From CAZOWL01 sp964583605 (GTDB lineage Bacteria > Pseudomonadota > Gammaproteobacteria > Chromatiales > Chromatiaceae), in assembly GCA_964583605.1 (NCBI GenBank), contig CAZOWL010000111.1, positions 1 to 12,237 on the forward strand: DNA of 12,237 bases. Reading direction: 5' to 3'. Position numbers and translations under genes: made by a program. Under the pieces are notes generated by a model. That model ran no database searches. It saw nothing but the letters and a program-made list of their open reading frames with translations, and had not been told where the DNA came from. Below are positions 1-6,165 of the stretch, piece after piece (positions within the stretch are counted from its first letter, which is position 1; every line of letters starts with the position of its first letter).

Positions 1-236
1 CAGGGCACGACTACGAGCAGCGCTTCGTCTCCAGCATCGCCCAAGAGAAGGCCCGTAACCCGCGGCTCGGTGGCGGCCGCTCCAAGGAGGACTTCGTCGC
101 CCTCATGGACAGGCTCGATCTGCCCTACCCCCGTAAGATCGACTTCGCCGTGCCGGGGAATGAAGACTGTGGCCAATGCCCGAGCAATGTGCCGGAGCAG
201 TTCAGGGGTCCGTGCGCGGCCAGTGATCAGGGATAG
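1..236 (+). CDS. Persulfide (sulfur) dioxygenase-like MBL-fold protein, C-terminus only
   Basis: Reading in frame 3, the first 77 complete codons give the end of a metallo-beta-lactamase-fold protein and stop at TAG 234-236. The start lies left of the window. It opens with GHDYEQRF, which matches the region of the last conserved MBL histidine in ETHE1-type enzymes. It continues with NPRLGGGRSKEDFV and LPYPRKIDFAVPGNEDCGQC, the hallmark tail of bacterial ETHE1-like persulfide dioxygenases (compare the PKxIDxAVPxN pattern of the family). Members oxidise glutathione persulfide to sulfite in the cytoplasm, using a mononuclear iron. The catalytic HxHxDH region is outside the window, so activity cannot be judged. 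The tail after CGQCP appears natural rather than truncated. The gene is probably the last core-genome gene before the defence island. Family assignment is good, exact substrate less so. Confidence 0.8.
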   Translation, partial: GHDYEQRFVSSIAQEKARNPRLGGGRSKEDFVALMDRLDLPYPRKIDFAVPGNEDCGQCPSNVPEQFRGPCAASDQG

Positions 237-563
237 CCGGCAGTCCTGTCGCCACCCATGTGGCTTCCCAGCGCGGACGGATCGAGAGCGAGCATTCCGG
301 TCCGCTGGACTCGCTTCGGCGTCTCGTGCACGCTGACTGCAAAGCCCTTGTCCGGCTCGCGGATCCGCAGGAAACCAATGTAAAGCAGAAGTTGCAGCTA
401 CCGGCGTACCAGGTGTCTGATTTCATTCCATCAGCCTCGGAGTCGGACTTTCCAGTGTCGCCGCTATCGACCCATTGCGGTCTCTCGCGGAATCCTGGCT
501 CAGTGGTCGCTCTCCAGAGGAGTGGATCCAAAGCACTATACGTGGATAAGCAGAGGTCTCTCG

Positions 564-621
564 CAGCGGATCCTCCCGCTGGAGTAGCCGTCGTTAGTCG
601 CTGCGCGCCGTCGCGCAGCGA
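564..621. repeat. Two adjacent hairpins, one with a perfect 10-bp stem
   Basis: The stronger hairpin is TCGCTGCGCG (598-607), loop CCGT, then CGCGCAGCGA (612-621). That is a perfect, very GC-rich 10-bp stem with a 4-base loop. A smaller one lies just upstream: CAGCGG (564-569), a 6-base loop, CCGCTG (576-581). Neither is followed by a T-run on either strand, so a simple intrinsic terminator is not supported. They could be remnants of a mobile-element end or REP-like sequence in the non-coding boundary region. Confidence 0.5.
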
Positions 622-782
622 GATCCCAGCCACTTTGGCGACCCTGCCATGGAACGGTTCGTCGTTGGCCGGTAGTGTCTGTAGCCTAGAAATCTCGCGA
701 CCCCGTGCACTTCGCCTGCAATCAGAGGAGTGATCGACATACCCAGGAGCGTCTCCATCGACTCGATCTCCAGCTCCTCACC

Positions 783-887
783 ACAGCTCGGGCAGAAACC
801 GCACCTCTCGCAGTCGACGGCCACCAAGTGCTCGGCGTCGCAACGATCGCACCGAGACCGCAGCAAATCGTGTTCGAGGCATAGTTC
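783..887 (-). pseudogene. Remnant of an IS91-type transposase zinc-binding domain
   Basis: On the minus strand the frame encodes LRSRCDRCDAEHLVAVDC followed by ERCGFCPSC. The cysteine spacing is C-x2-C-x9-C-x5-C-x2-C with LVA before the third cysteine and GFCPSC at the end. This matches the N-terminal zinc finger of IS91/ISCR-type rolling-circle transposases, where LVAxxCxxxGFCPSC is typical; even the preceding LxHxxLRxRC fits. Beyond CPSC the family resemblance ends at once, and no HUH/Y1 catalytic part is visible. The frame is open for 126 codons (594-974), but most of it looks random, so this is a short decayed fragment. The alternative is an unrelated small zinc-ribbon gene. Confidence 0.5.
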
Positions 888-1202
888 GCCACGGCCAAGC
901 TGGGGGGTAGACCTGGTGCCAGCGCTCGAAGCCAGCTTTCCACGCCCCGTCGGGCGTCGTGGGACTCTCGGCATCTGCCGTATGATGGCAGGATGTCAGT
1001 ATCGCCCGGGGGAGAACCCGAAACGCTGATGCTTCGGCCGGGCTCCGATCTGACCGCTACGCCGCACCGCGCAGGAGCATTCGGAGGAAAAGATGCGACC
1101 GACGCGCGCGGAGAGATGGTCGGGGACTGATGTGAACCGCGGTAGCCAGATGTCCGCCGCTCGCGGAGGTCCGGCAACCTTTACCATGAAATTCGCGAAG
1201 CA

Positions 1203-1247
1203 CGTTCGCTCCCTCGCCCTCTGGGAGAGGGTTGGGGTGAGGGAACG
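1203..1247. repeat. Palindromic CCCTC...GAGGG intergenic repeat
   Basis: The outer arms are CGTTC...CCCTCGCCC (1203-1219) and GGGGTGAGGGAACG (1234-1247). The inner core, CCCTCT (1217-1222), GGG, AGAGGG (1226-1231), is a perfect 6-bp hairpin. The sequence belongs to a type of extragenic palindrome (CCCTCACCCCAACCCTCTCCC and variants) that I recognise as very widespread between genes in GC-rich proteobacteria. It lies about 200 bases upstream of the ATPase start. There is no T-tract, so terminator activity is uncertain. Confidence 0.65.
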
Positions 1248-1309
1248 ATCAGGGGCGAGGCCACCTTTCATCATCTGGGGTGGCTCGCCTCGTCCCATGA
1301 TCGTTAGCT

Positions 1310-1340
1310 GACTTCACAAAGTCGAACGCTGGCTTCTAAA
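1310..1340 (+). promoter_or_regulatory. Candidate sigma70 promoter for the defence operon
   Basis: TTCACA (1313-1318, 5 of 6 to TTGACA), a 16-base spacer and TCTAAA (1335-1340, 4 of 6 to TATAAT) lie about 100 bases upstream of the ATPase start. This is the most AT-rich patch of the local leader. A small inverted repeat GACTT-CACA-AAGTC (1310-1323) overlaps the -35 box and could be an operator half-site pair. The match is modest and unsupported by any other evidence. Confidence 0.3.
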
Positions 1341-1442
1341 GTATCGAACCGTGAGCGCTTGGCCCCGATCTGGGCGCCCCGTCCGGGTGCCGCGCATCCT
1401 GCGAAGTCGCGCAGCCCCGCGCGCACAAGAGGGACTCTGGGG

Positions 1443-4400
1443 GTGACCGTGTTGGCAACTGTTCGTGATGCGTGTGCGATTCATCCGATGGTCCACGACT
1501 ACCGGATGACCGAGGCCATCGAGAATCTCTCCGGTCTCATCAACGACCAGGGCGACGGACGCGAGTTCTTCGCCCGCAATTACGTTACCCAAGGCATGGA
1601 GGTCCTGTTCCGTGAGGGGCTGCTGCGCCTGGCAGGCCGCTCCGATCAGGCTGCGTTCGAGCTGGCGCAGGCCATGGGCGGCGGTAAGACGCACCTGATG
1701 ATCGCGGTCGGGTTGCTCGCGAAGCATCCGCACCTTCGCGCGGAGGTGCTGCCAGCCGATCTGGCGGAGCGACTGGACTTCGGCCCCGCGCGCATCGCCG
1801 CCTTCAATGGCCGCAACGATCCGGACCACTACATCTGGGGCGAAATCGCCGAGCAACTCGGTCAGGCCGAGCTGATCCGACCCTACTGGGCCGACGGCCC
1901 GCGCGGCGTCGACGAGGCCAAATGGCTCCAGATCATCGGTGCCGCGCCCACGCTGATCCTGCTCGACGAGCTGCCGCCTTATCTGCTCAACGCCTCGACA
2001 CGCGCTGTCGGTAGAGGCTCCCTTGCCGATGTCGTCACCTACAGCCTGAGCAACCTCCTCACCGCCGCCATCAAGCTCCCGCGCTGCTGCGTCGTCATCG
2101 CGAACCTGTCGGGCAGCTATGACGCCCAAACAAGGGACCTGGCCCGGGTCATGTCCAACCTGCAGCAGGAAGCGCAGCGCCAGGCGATGACCATCACCCC
2201 GGTCCAGCTAGCCGGCAACGAGATCTACGCGATCCTCAAGAAGCGCCTGTTCACCGACCTGCCTGAGGATTCTGTCGTCGATTCCGTCGCCGAGGCCTTC
2301 GCCGAACAGGTCAAGGCGGCTGAGGACGGCGGCTACATCACCGCCCGCGCGATGGAGGAGGTGGCCGAAGAGGTCCGCGAGACCTACCCCTTTCACCCTT
2401 CGTACAAGAATCTGGTCGCCCTGTTCAAAGAAAACGAAGGCTTCCGCCAGACCCGCGGCCTGATGCAGTTCACCGCGCGGTTGCTGCGCAGCGTCTGGAA
2501 GCGGGATGCGAACGACGTCTTCCTGGTCGGCACCCAGCACCTGGACCTGAACGACGTCGAGGTCCGCGACGAGATCCAGCGCGTCAACTCCGCGCTCCTA
2601 CCGGCCGTAGTCAACGACATCGCCGACCACGGCAACGCCCGTGCCGAGGAGATCGACGCGGACCTCGGCGGCGATGCCGCCGCTCAGGTCGGCAAGCTCC
2701 TGCTCTCGGCATCCCTATCCCGTGCGGTCGGCGCACACAGCGGCCTCACCCAGGCCGAGATCATCGAGTACCTGGTCGCCCCCTACCGCAAGGCCGACGA
2801 ATTCCTGGCTGGCCTGGAGCGGCTGCGCGACCGCGCCTGGTACCTGCACCGCGAAGGCGAGCTCTTCTACTTCAAGGAGACGGAGAACCTCGGCCGGCGC
2901 ATCGAGCGTGACGCCAAACAGATCCCGGCCCCGAAGCTGGAGCAGGCGCTGATCAATCGGCTGACCGGCCTGTTCAAGGCCCAGAGCAAGTCCAAGGCCG
3001 CTTACCAGGATGTGCAGATCATGCCGCGGCTGGACGAAGTCCGGCTGTCCGGTGCGCGCATCCTGCTGGTGGTGCAGCCCGACGGGCGCACGCCCCCTGA
3101 GTCGATCCGCAGCTTTTACGAGTTCCAGCAGGAGAAGAACAACGTCCTGATCCTGTCGGGCAACGACAGCCACCTCGCCAACGAGGTCGAGGTCCGGCTG
3201 CGCGAGCTCTATGCCATCGAGAAGATCCACGCCAACCTCAAGCCCGGCGACACGCTCTACGACGAGGCCCGCGACAAGCTCGAGGAGCTCGAGGAGCGCT
3301 TCACGAAGGCCGTCTCCGGCGCCTACAACCGTCTCTTCTTCCCTGGTCCCATTGGGGGCGGCGACGGCGAGCTGGTGATGGCCACCATCGACAACGGCCT
3401 GAGCTTCGGCGAGGGCGACCACTCCGCCGAGGCCCAGATCGAGAGGCTGCTGGCCAGCGGGCGCTGCGACAACAAGCTCGCGCTGGACATGGCGGACGAC
3501 CTGCTCAACTACTGGGCGATGGCCGAGACCTACCTCTGGCCGGCCGCGGATCGCCGTGTGCCCTGGCGGGATCTGGTGATGCGTGCCAAGACCGATCCCA
3601 CCTGGCCCTGGCTGCCCGGGGCACGCGGGCTGGAGGTGCTGCGCGACGAGGCGCTCAAGCAGGGGCGCTGGCGACAGACGCCCGAGGGCCAGATCGAGAA
3701 AGGCCCGTTCCCGCCGGAGCGGACCTCGGTCAACCTCACGGTGCTCAGCACCGACCGCGATAGCGGCGAGACCACCTTGACACTGACCCCGCGCAACGCT
3801 GGCGAGAGCCCCCGGGTCTACGTGCTGAAGACGAGCACGGTCAGCGAGCAGGACGAGCAGGTCCAGGACCTGGAGAACTACCGCACGCGAGAGGCAACGC
3901 TGTACTTCCTCGCCGTCGACAGCACCGGCCGGTACCAAACCGGCGAGCCGACACGCTGGACGGCAGAGCTCACCATCCGCCACGAGATCCACAGGCTGGC
4001 CGACGGCCGCAAGGTGGAGCTGCGCTGCACGCCGCCGGCGGAGATGCGCTACACGCTCGATGGCACCAACCCGAGGGAAGGGGCCCTCTACACCGCGCCG
4101 TTCGAGGTCCCGACGAAAGGCTGCGCGGTGCTCATCGCCGCGAGGGCGGGGGAGGTGGAGAAGGCCGCCAAGTTCCAGATCCCGGCCGATGGCGACGAGC
4201 GCGTTATCATCGATGACCAAAGGCCGGCCCAGATTGCGGATGGCAAGCGGGTCTCCCTGGACACGACCGACAAGGCCTTCGGCGTGATCCAACGCTTCCG
4301 GGAGCGCTCCGACACCTTGATGCGCGGCGTGCAGATCCTGATCGGCGAGGGCGAGAAGGCGGTGCAGATCCGCTTCAACGACCGGGAGCTCACGGCCGCG

Positions 4401-4571
4401 GCGATCGAGACCGCCATCCGCGGCATGCGCGAGGTCATCGGCGACGAGCAGGCCGACGTGCAGGTGACCATCCGCGGGGGCATTCGCTTCGGCGACGGCT
4501 TCGCTCTCAAGGAGTTCTCGGAGCTGGCGGGCCTTGCGCTTACGGCGGGCGATGTCATCCAGGAGGAATAG
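1443..4571 (+). CDS. DUF499-family P-loop ATPase (anti-phage-associated)
   Basis: A large cytoplasmic protein of 1042 residues from GTG 1443; no signal peptide or membrane segment seen. The DUF499 signature runs from TVRDAC near the N-terminus through FFARNYVTQGM (about 42-52) to the Walker A motif AMGGGKTH (77-84, Lys82). The Walker B motif LILLDELPPYL has its acidic pair at 175-176, so the ATPase looks intact. Around residues 857-915 is a beta-sandwich-like module with YTLDGTNPREGALYTAPF, the pattern of chitobiase/hexosaminidase C-terminal domains, probably a binding or spacer module. The start was chosen because AGAGGGA (1428-1434) sits 8 bases upstream and because the segment from TVRDAC onward looks family-conserved. 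GTG 1449, TTG 1452 and ATG 1488 are alternatives. First gene of the operon. The family is a predicted AAA-type ATPase found in defence islands beside DUF1156 methylases; its exact role is unknown to me. DNA or complex remodelling is inferred. Confidence 0.88.
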   Translation: MTVLATVRDACAIHPMVHDYRMTEAIENLSGLINDQGDGREFFARNYVTQGMEVLFREGLLRLAGRSDQAAFELAQAMGGGKTHLMIAVGLLAKHPHLRAEVLPADLAERLDFGPARIAAFNGRNDPDHYIWGEIAEQLGQAELIRPYWADGPRGVDEAKWLQIIGAAPTLILLDELPPYLLNASTRAVGRGSLADVVTYSLSNLLTAAIKLPRCCVVIANLSGSYDAQTRDLARVMSNLQQEAQRQAMTITPVQLAGNEIYAILKKRLFTDLPEDSVVDSVAEAFAEQVKAAEDGGYITARAMEEVAEEVRETYPFHPSYKNLVALFKENEGFRQTRGLMQFTARLLRSVWKRDANDVFLVGTQHLDLNDVEVRDEIQRVNSALLPAVVNDIADHGNARAEEIDADLGGDAAAQVGKLLLSASLSRAVGAHSGLTQAEIIEYLVAPYRKADEFLAGLERLRDRAWYLHREGELFYFKETENLGRRIERDAKQIPAPKLEQALINRLTGLFKAQSKSKAAYQDVQIMPRLDEVRLSGARILLVVQPDGRTPPESIRSFYEFQQEKNNVLILSGNDSHLANEVEVRLRELYAIEKIHANLKPGDTLYDEARDKLEELEERFTKAVSGAYNRLFFPGPIGGGDGELVMATIDNGLSFGEGDHSAEAQIERLLASGRCDNKLALDMADDLLNYWAMAETYLWPAADRRVPWRDLVMRAKTDPTWPWLPGARGLEVLRDEALKQGRWRQTPEGQIEKGPFPPERTSVNLTVLSTDRDSGETTLTLTPRNAGESPRVYVLKTSTVSEQDEQVQDLENYRTREATLYFLAVDSTGRYQTGEPTRWTAELTIRHEIHRLADGRKVELRCTPPAEMRYTLDGTNPREGALYTAPFEVPTKGCAVLIAARAGEVEKAAKFQIPADGDERVIIDDQRPAQIADGKRVSLDTTDKAFGVIQRFRERSDTLMRGVQILIGEGEKAVQIRFNDRELTAAAIETAIRGMREVIGDEQADVQVTIRGGIRFGDGFALKEFSELAGLALTAGDVIQEE

Positions 4572-4576
4572 GGATT

Positions 4577-4595
4577 CTCTCACCGAGGCACGGAG
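4577..4595 (+). repeat. Half copy of the GACACGGAG hairpin repeat
   Basis: CTCTCACCGAGGCACGGAG resembles one arm of the full hairpin at 4657-4733 and begins 6 bases after the ATPase stop. No matching second arm lies directly beside it. It may be a decayed copy, or it may compete for pairing with the right arm at 4707-4733. Confidence 0.5.
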
Positions 4596-4656
4596 GCGCT
4601 GATGAAGGATGGCATCACCCGGATCATCAACGGGGCCGTTGAATGACAGGAAGGTT

Positions 4657-4733
4657 CTCTCGCGGAGAGGCGGAGACACGGAGAAAGAGAGAGCAATTAT
4701 TGATACCTCCGTGTCTCTGTGCCTCCGTGAGAG
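4657..4733. repeat. Long hairpin repeat, copy 1 (27-base arms)
   Basis: The left arm is 4657-4683 (CTCTCGCGGAG...GACACGGAG) and the right arm is 4707-4733 (CTCCGTGTC...CCGTGAGAG). They pair over 27 positions with 5 mismatches around a 23-base AT-rich loop. The arms are built from degenerate 8-base units of the form GACACGGA. The right arm runs into GAGGAG (4731-4736), which is the ribosome-binding site of the DUF3780 gene at 4742, so folding of this RNA would hide that site. A sister copy sits at 9220-9288. Similar repeats are, from memory, common between genes in purple sulfur and related bacteria. Confidence 0.8.
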
Positions 4734-4741
4734 GAGAATAG

Positions 4742-5350
4742 ATGGCAGAGACGAAGACCCCTTCAGCGCGCACGCGTTATGCCCATCGCACTCTGGGCTT
4801 TGGCGTGCCAGCCACCTCGGACCCGCACCACTTCGTGGTCCGCATCCCCCGCGGCAATAGCGCACGGGTGCTGATCAGCGAGCATCTGGGCATGAGCGCC
4901 GGAGCGGCGCCGGAGCAGATTCTCGATCGGGTACTATTGGAGCGTGGCCGCTGGACCGCAGTCCGAGCCGAGGTGCAGCGCGCATTCAACGCCCGGCTAA
5001 AGGAGCACGACTTGGCGACCGGATCCTGGAAGGTCGGCGATACGCCGGTAGACCGCCTGCTGGGCAAGGAGCTGTGCGTGCTGGCCTGGGCCGTCGAACG
5101 CCTCGACCCCGAGAAGATCCGCCTCGCGGTCCGGAACTGGCTCGCGTTGCGGCCGGAGGAGCGCTGGTGGTTGTTCGGCATGACTGCGATCGCGACTGGC
5201 GGTGTTCAGGATGCGGACAAGGGCTGGCGGGTCGCGCTGCGCTATGCGCTGGGCGACGTGGCACAGAACGAGCTGCTGAAGCCGCGGCTGGAGACTCGCA
5301 AGGCCGGTCCCACCGAGCCGAACCGGACCTTGGGGTTGTTCGATGAATGA
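4742..5350 (+). CDS. DUF3780 domain protein (anti-phage-associated)
   Basis: A 202-residue soluble protein with no known catalytic motif. The features I associate with DUF3780 are HHFVVRIP (29-36), a central block LLGKELCVLAWAVE (106-119), and a Trp-rich block LRPEERWWLFGMT (136-148) followed by GWRVALRYAL (161-170). Length fits the family, normally about 190-200 residues. The start ATG has a strong GAGGAG Shine-Dalgarno sequence 5 bases upstream, contributed by the end of the hairpin repeat. It lies 170 bases after the ATPase gene and 93 before vapB, on the same strand. The family co-occurs with DUF499 and DUF1156 genes. No biochemical role is known to me; an adaptor or sensor subunit of the complex is inference from its constant company and lack of enzyme motifs. 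Confidence 0.8.
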   Translation: MAETKTPSARTRYAHRTLGFGVPATSDPHHFVVRIPRGNSARVLISEHLGMSAGAAPEQILDRVLLERGRWTAVRAEVQRAFNARLKEHDLATGSWKVGDTPVDRLLGKELCVLAWAVERLDPEKIRLAVRNWLALRPEERWWLFGMTAIATGGVQDADKGWRVALRYALGDVAQNELLKPRLETRKAGPTEPNRTLGLFDE

Positions 5351-5383
5351 GGATCAGGCGCCGCGACAGCAACGCGTGCCGCA

Positions 5384-5412
5384 TTGACGGCCATCACGGC
5401 CGCAACCAGAAT
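5384..5412 (+). promoter_or_regulatory. Candidate internal promoter before vapB
   Basis: TTGACG (5384-5389, 5 of 6 to consensus), a 17-base spacer and CAGAAT (5407-5412, 4 of 6) lie in the DUF3780-vapB gap, about 30 bases before the vapB ATG. A private promoter that lets VapB repress its own operon is normal for such pairs, and this one would also drive the coupled methylase gene. The prediction rests on sequence match only. Confidence 0.4.
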
Positions 5413-5443
5413 GGTTGCACACTCCAAGACGCCGGCTCCGCCC

Positions 5444-5734
5444 ATGTCATCGCTGACCCTCAAAGACCTGCCCGACGATCTGCTCGACCGTCTCCGCGAG
5501 CGCGCGCGGCAACAGCGGCGCAGCCTGAACCGCGAGGCGATCCTGCTGCTGGAACAGGCCCTGGCCCCCGAGGCCGGGGCTGTGCCCGCGAGCGTCGTCG
5601 AGACCGAGCGGGACGCCCAACTGGCCGCCTGGGAGCGCCTGGGTGGACGCTGGCCCGGCGGCGATGCGGCGCTGGATGCCATGGTCTCCGATATCTACGA
5701 CGCGCGGACTGAAGGCCGCGAGGTCGATCTGTGA
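5444..5734 (+). CDS. vapB: FitA/VapB-type ribbon-helix-helix antitoxin
   Basis: A 96-residue protein. Its first 40 residues form a ribbon-helix-helix DNA-binding fold: strand SSLTLKDLP, then LLDRLRERARQQ, then a second helix RSLNREAILLLEQAL. The C-terminal half is charged and ends in SDIYDARTEGREVDL, typical of the flexible tail that wraps the PIN toxin and blocks its active site. ATG 5444 gives the usual length with the strand at the very N-terminus. ATG 5411 and TTG 5384 are in frame upstream, but they would add an unconserved leader and overlap the candidate promoter. No good Shine-Dalgarno sequence precedes any of them. The last codons overlap vapC by 4 bases. It probably autoregulates from the promoter just upstream. 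Confidence 0.85.
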   Translation: MSSLTLKDLPDDLLDRLRERARQQRRSLNREAILLLEQALAPEAGAVPASVVETERDAQLAAWERLGGRWPGGDAALDAMVSDIYDARTEGREVDL

Positions 5735-6165
5735 AGGTGCTGGACACGGACGTCTGCGTCGAGATCCTGCGGGGCAATCCGCAGGTGCTGCAGTGGCGCC
5801 GGCACACCCACTCACGGGTCGTCACCACCTGGATCACGGCCTGCGAGCTGGAATACGGTGCCGCCAAGTCCGCGGACCCCGACCAGGCCCGCGCGCTGGT
5901 CGCGGACCTCTTGAGCACGCTCGACATCGTCGGGCTGGATCGACCGGCCGCTCGCCAGTTCGGCCAGCACAAGGCCGCCCTGCGCCGCAGCGGCGAGACC
6001 CTGGCCGATGCCGACCTGATGATCGCGGCCATCGCCCTGGCCCGCGGTGCCGAGCTGGCAACCGGCAACTTCCGTCACTTCCGCCGATTTCCGGACTTGT
6101 CCCTGGAAGACTGGATTCGTCAGCCACCGCCGGAGCCGGCCGGCCGAGGTGATACCCCGTCATGA
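5731..6165 (+). CDS. vapC: VapC-type PIN-domain ribonuclease toxin
   Basis: A 144-residue PIN domain, a magnesium-dependent endoribonuclease; VapC toxins usually cut tRNA or rRNA. Acidic active-site positions are visible: Asp5 in VLDTDVCVEILRG, Glu39 in TTWITACELEYG, and Asp93 and Asp95 in LADADLMIAA, followed by the late LATGNFRHF segment with Asn113. The toxin therefore looks intact. It starts at GTG 5731, overlapping the vapB stop (GTGA), with a GAGGT ribosome-binding site 6 bases upstream. At the other end its stop overlaps the methylase start (ATGA at 6162-6165), so vapC is coupled on both sides. The extra tail after DWIRQ is Pro/Arg-rich, and its DNA carries the methylase ribosome-binding site. 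Inhibited by VapB in the complex. Confidence 0.88.
   Translation: MKVLDTDVCVEILRGNPQVLQWRRHTHSRVVTTWITACELEYGAAKSADPDQARALVADLLSTLDIVGLDRPAARQFGQHKAALRRSGETLADADLMIAAIALARGAELATGNFRHFRRFPDLSLEDWIRQPPPEPAGRGDTPS
6146..6152 (+). promoter_or_regulatory. Methylase ribosome-binding site inside vapC
   Basis: GAGGTGA lies 9 bases before ATG 6162, within the last codons of vapC. It fixes the methylase start and shows that the two genes are meant to be translated from one message, with likely coupling through the ATGA overlap. Confidence 0.65.

Larger units (their letters stand above)
237..1442. other. Gene-poor boundary region, about 1.2 kb
   Basis: I find no convincing protein gene between the dioxygenase stop and the ATPase start. 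Several open frames of 60-157 codons exist on both strands, but their translations are rich in Arg, Ser and Pro, match nothing I recognise and overlap one another. G+C is visibly lower and more even than in the genes to the right, especially around 380-560. What the stretch does hold is listed separately: hairpins at 564-621, a transposase zinc-finger remnant at 783-887 on the minus strand, a palindromic intergenic repeat at 1203-1247 and a possible promoter at 1310-1340. It reads as decayed mobile or intergenic DNA. Confidence 0.6.

Noticed and set aside
598..621. Perfect hairpin as an intrinsic terminator of the dioxygenase gene
   Set aside because: It lies over 360 bases past the stop codon and has no T-run on either strand.
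260..733. 157-codon plus-strand frame after the dioxygenase gene
   Set aside because: No family resemblance, Ser/Arg/Pro-rich, no ribosome-binding site, and overlapped by an equally long minus-strand frame.
4602..4646. 14-codon frame MKDGITRIINGAVE between the ATPase and DUF3780 genes
   Set aside because: Too short, no ribosome-binding site of note, and placed between repeat arms; no reason to think it is translated.
2715..4865. 716-codon open frame on the minus strand opposite the ATPase gene
   Set aside because: It runs antisense to a well-supported DUF499 gene; its Leu/Val/Asp/Arg-rich translation has no motif, as expected from high-GC codon bias.
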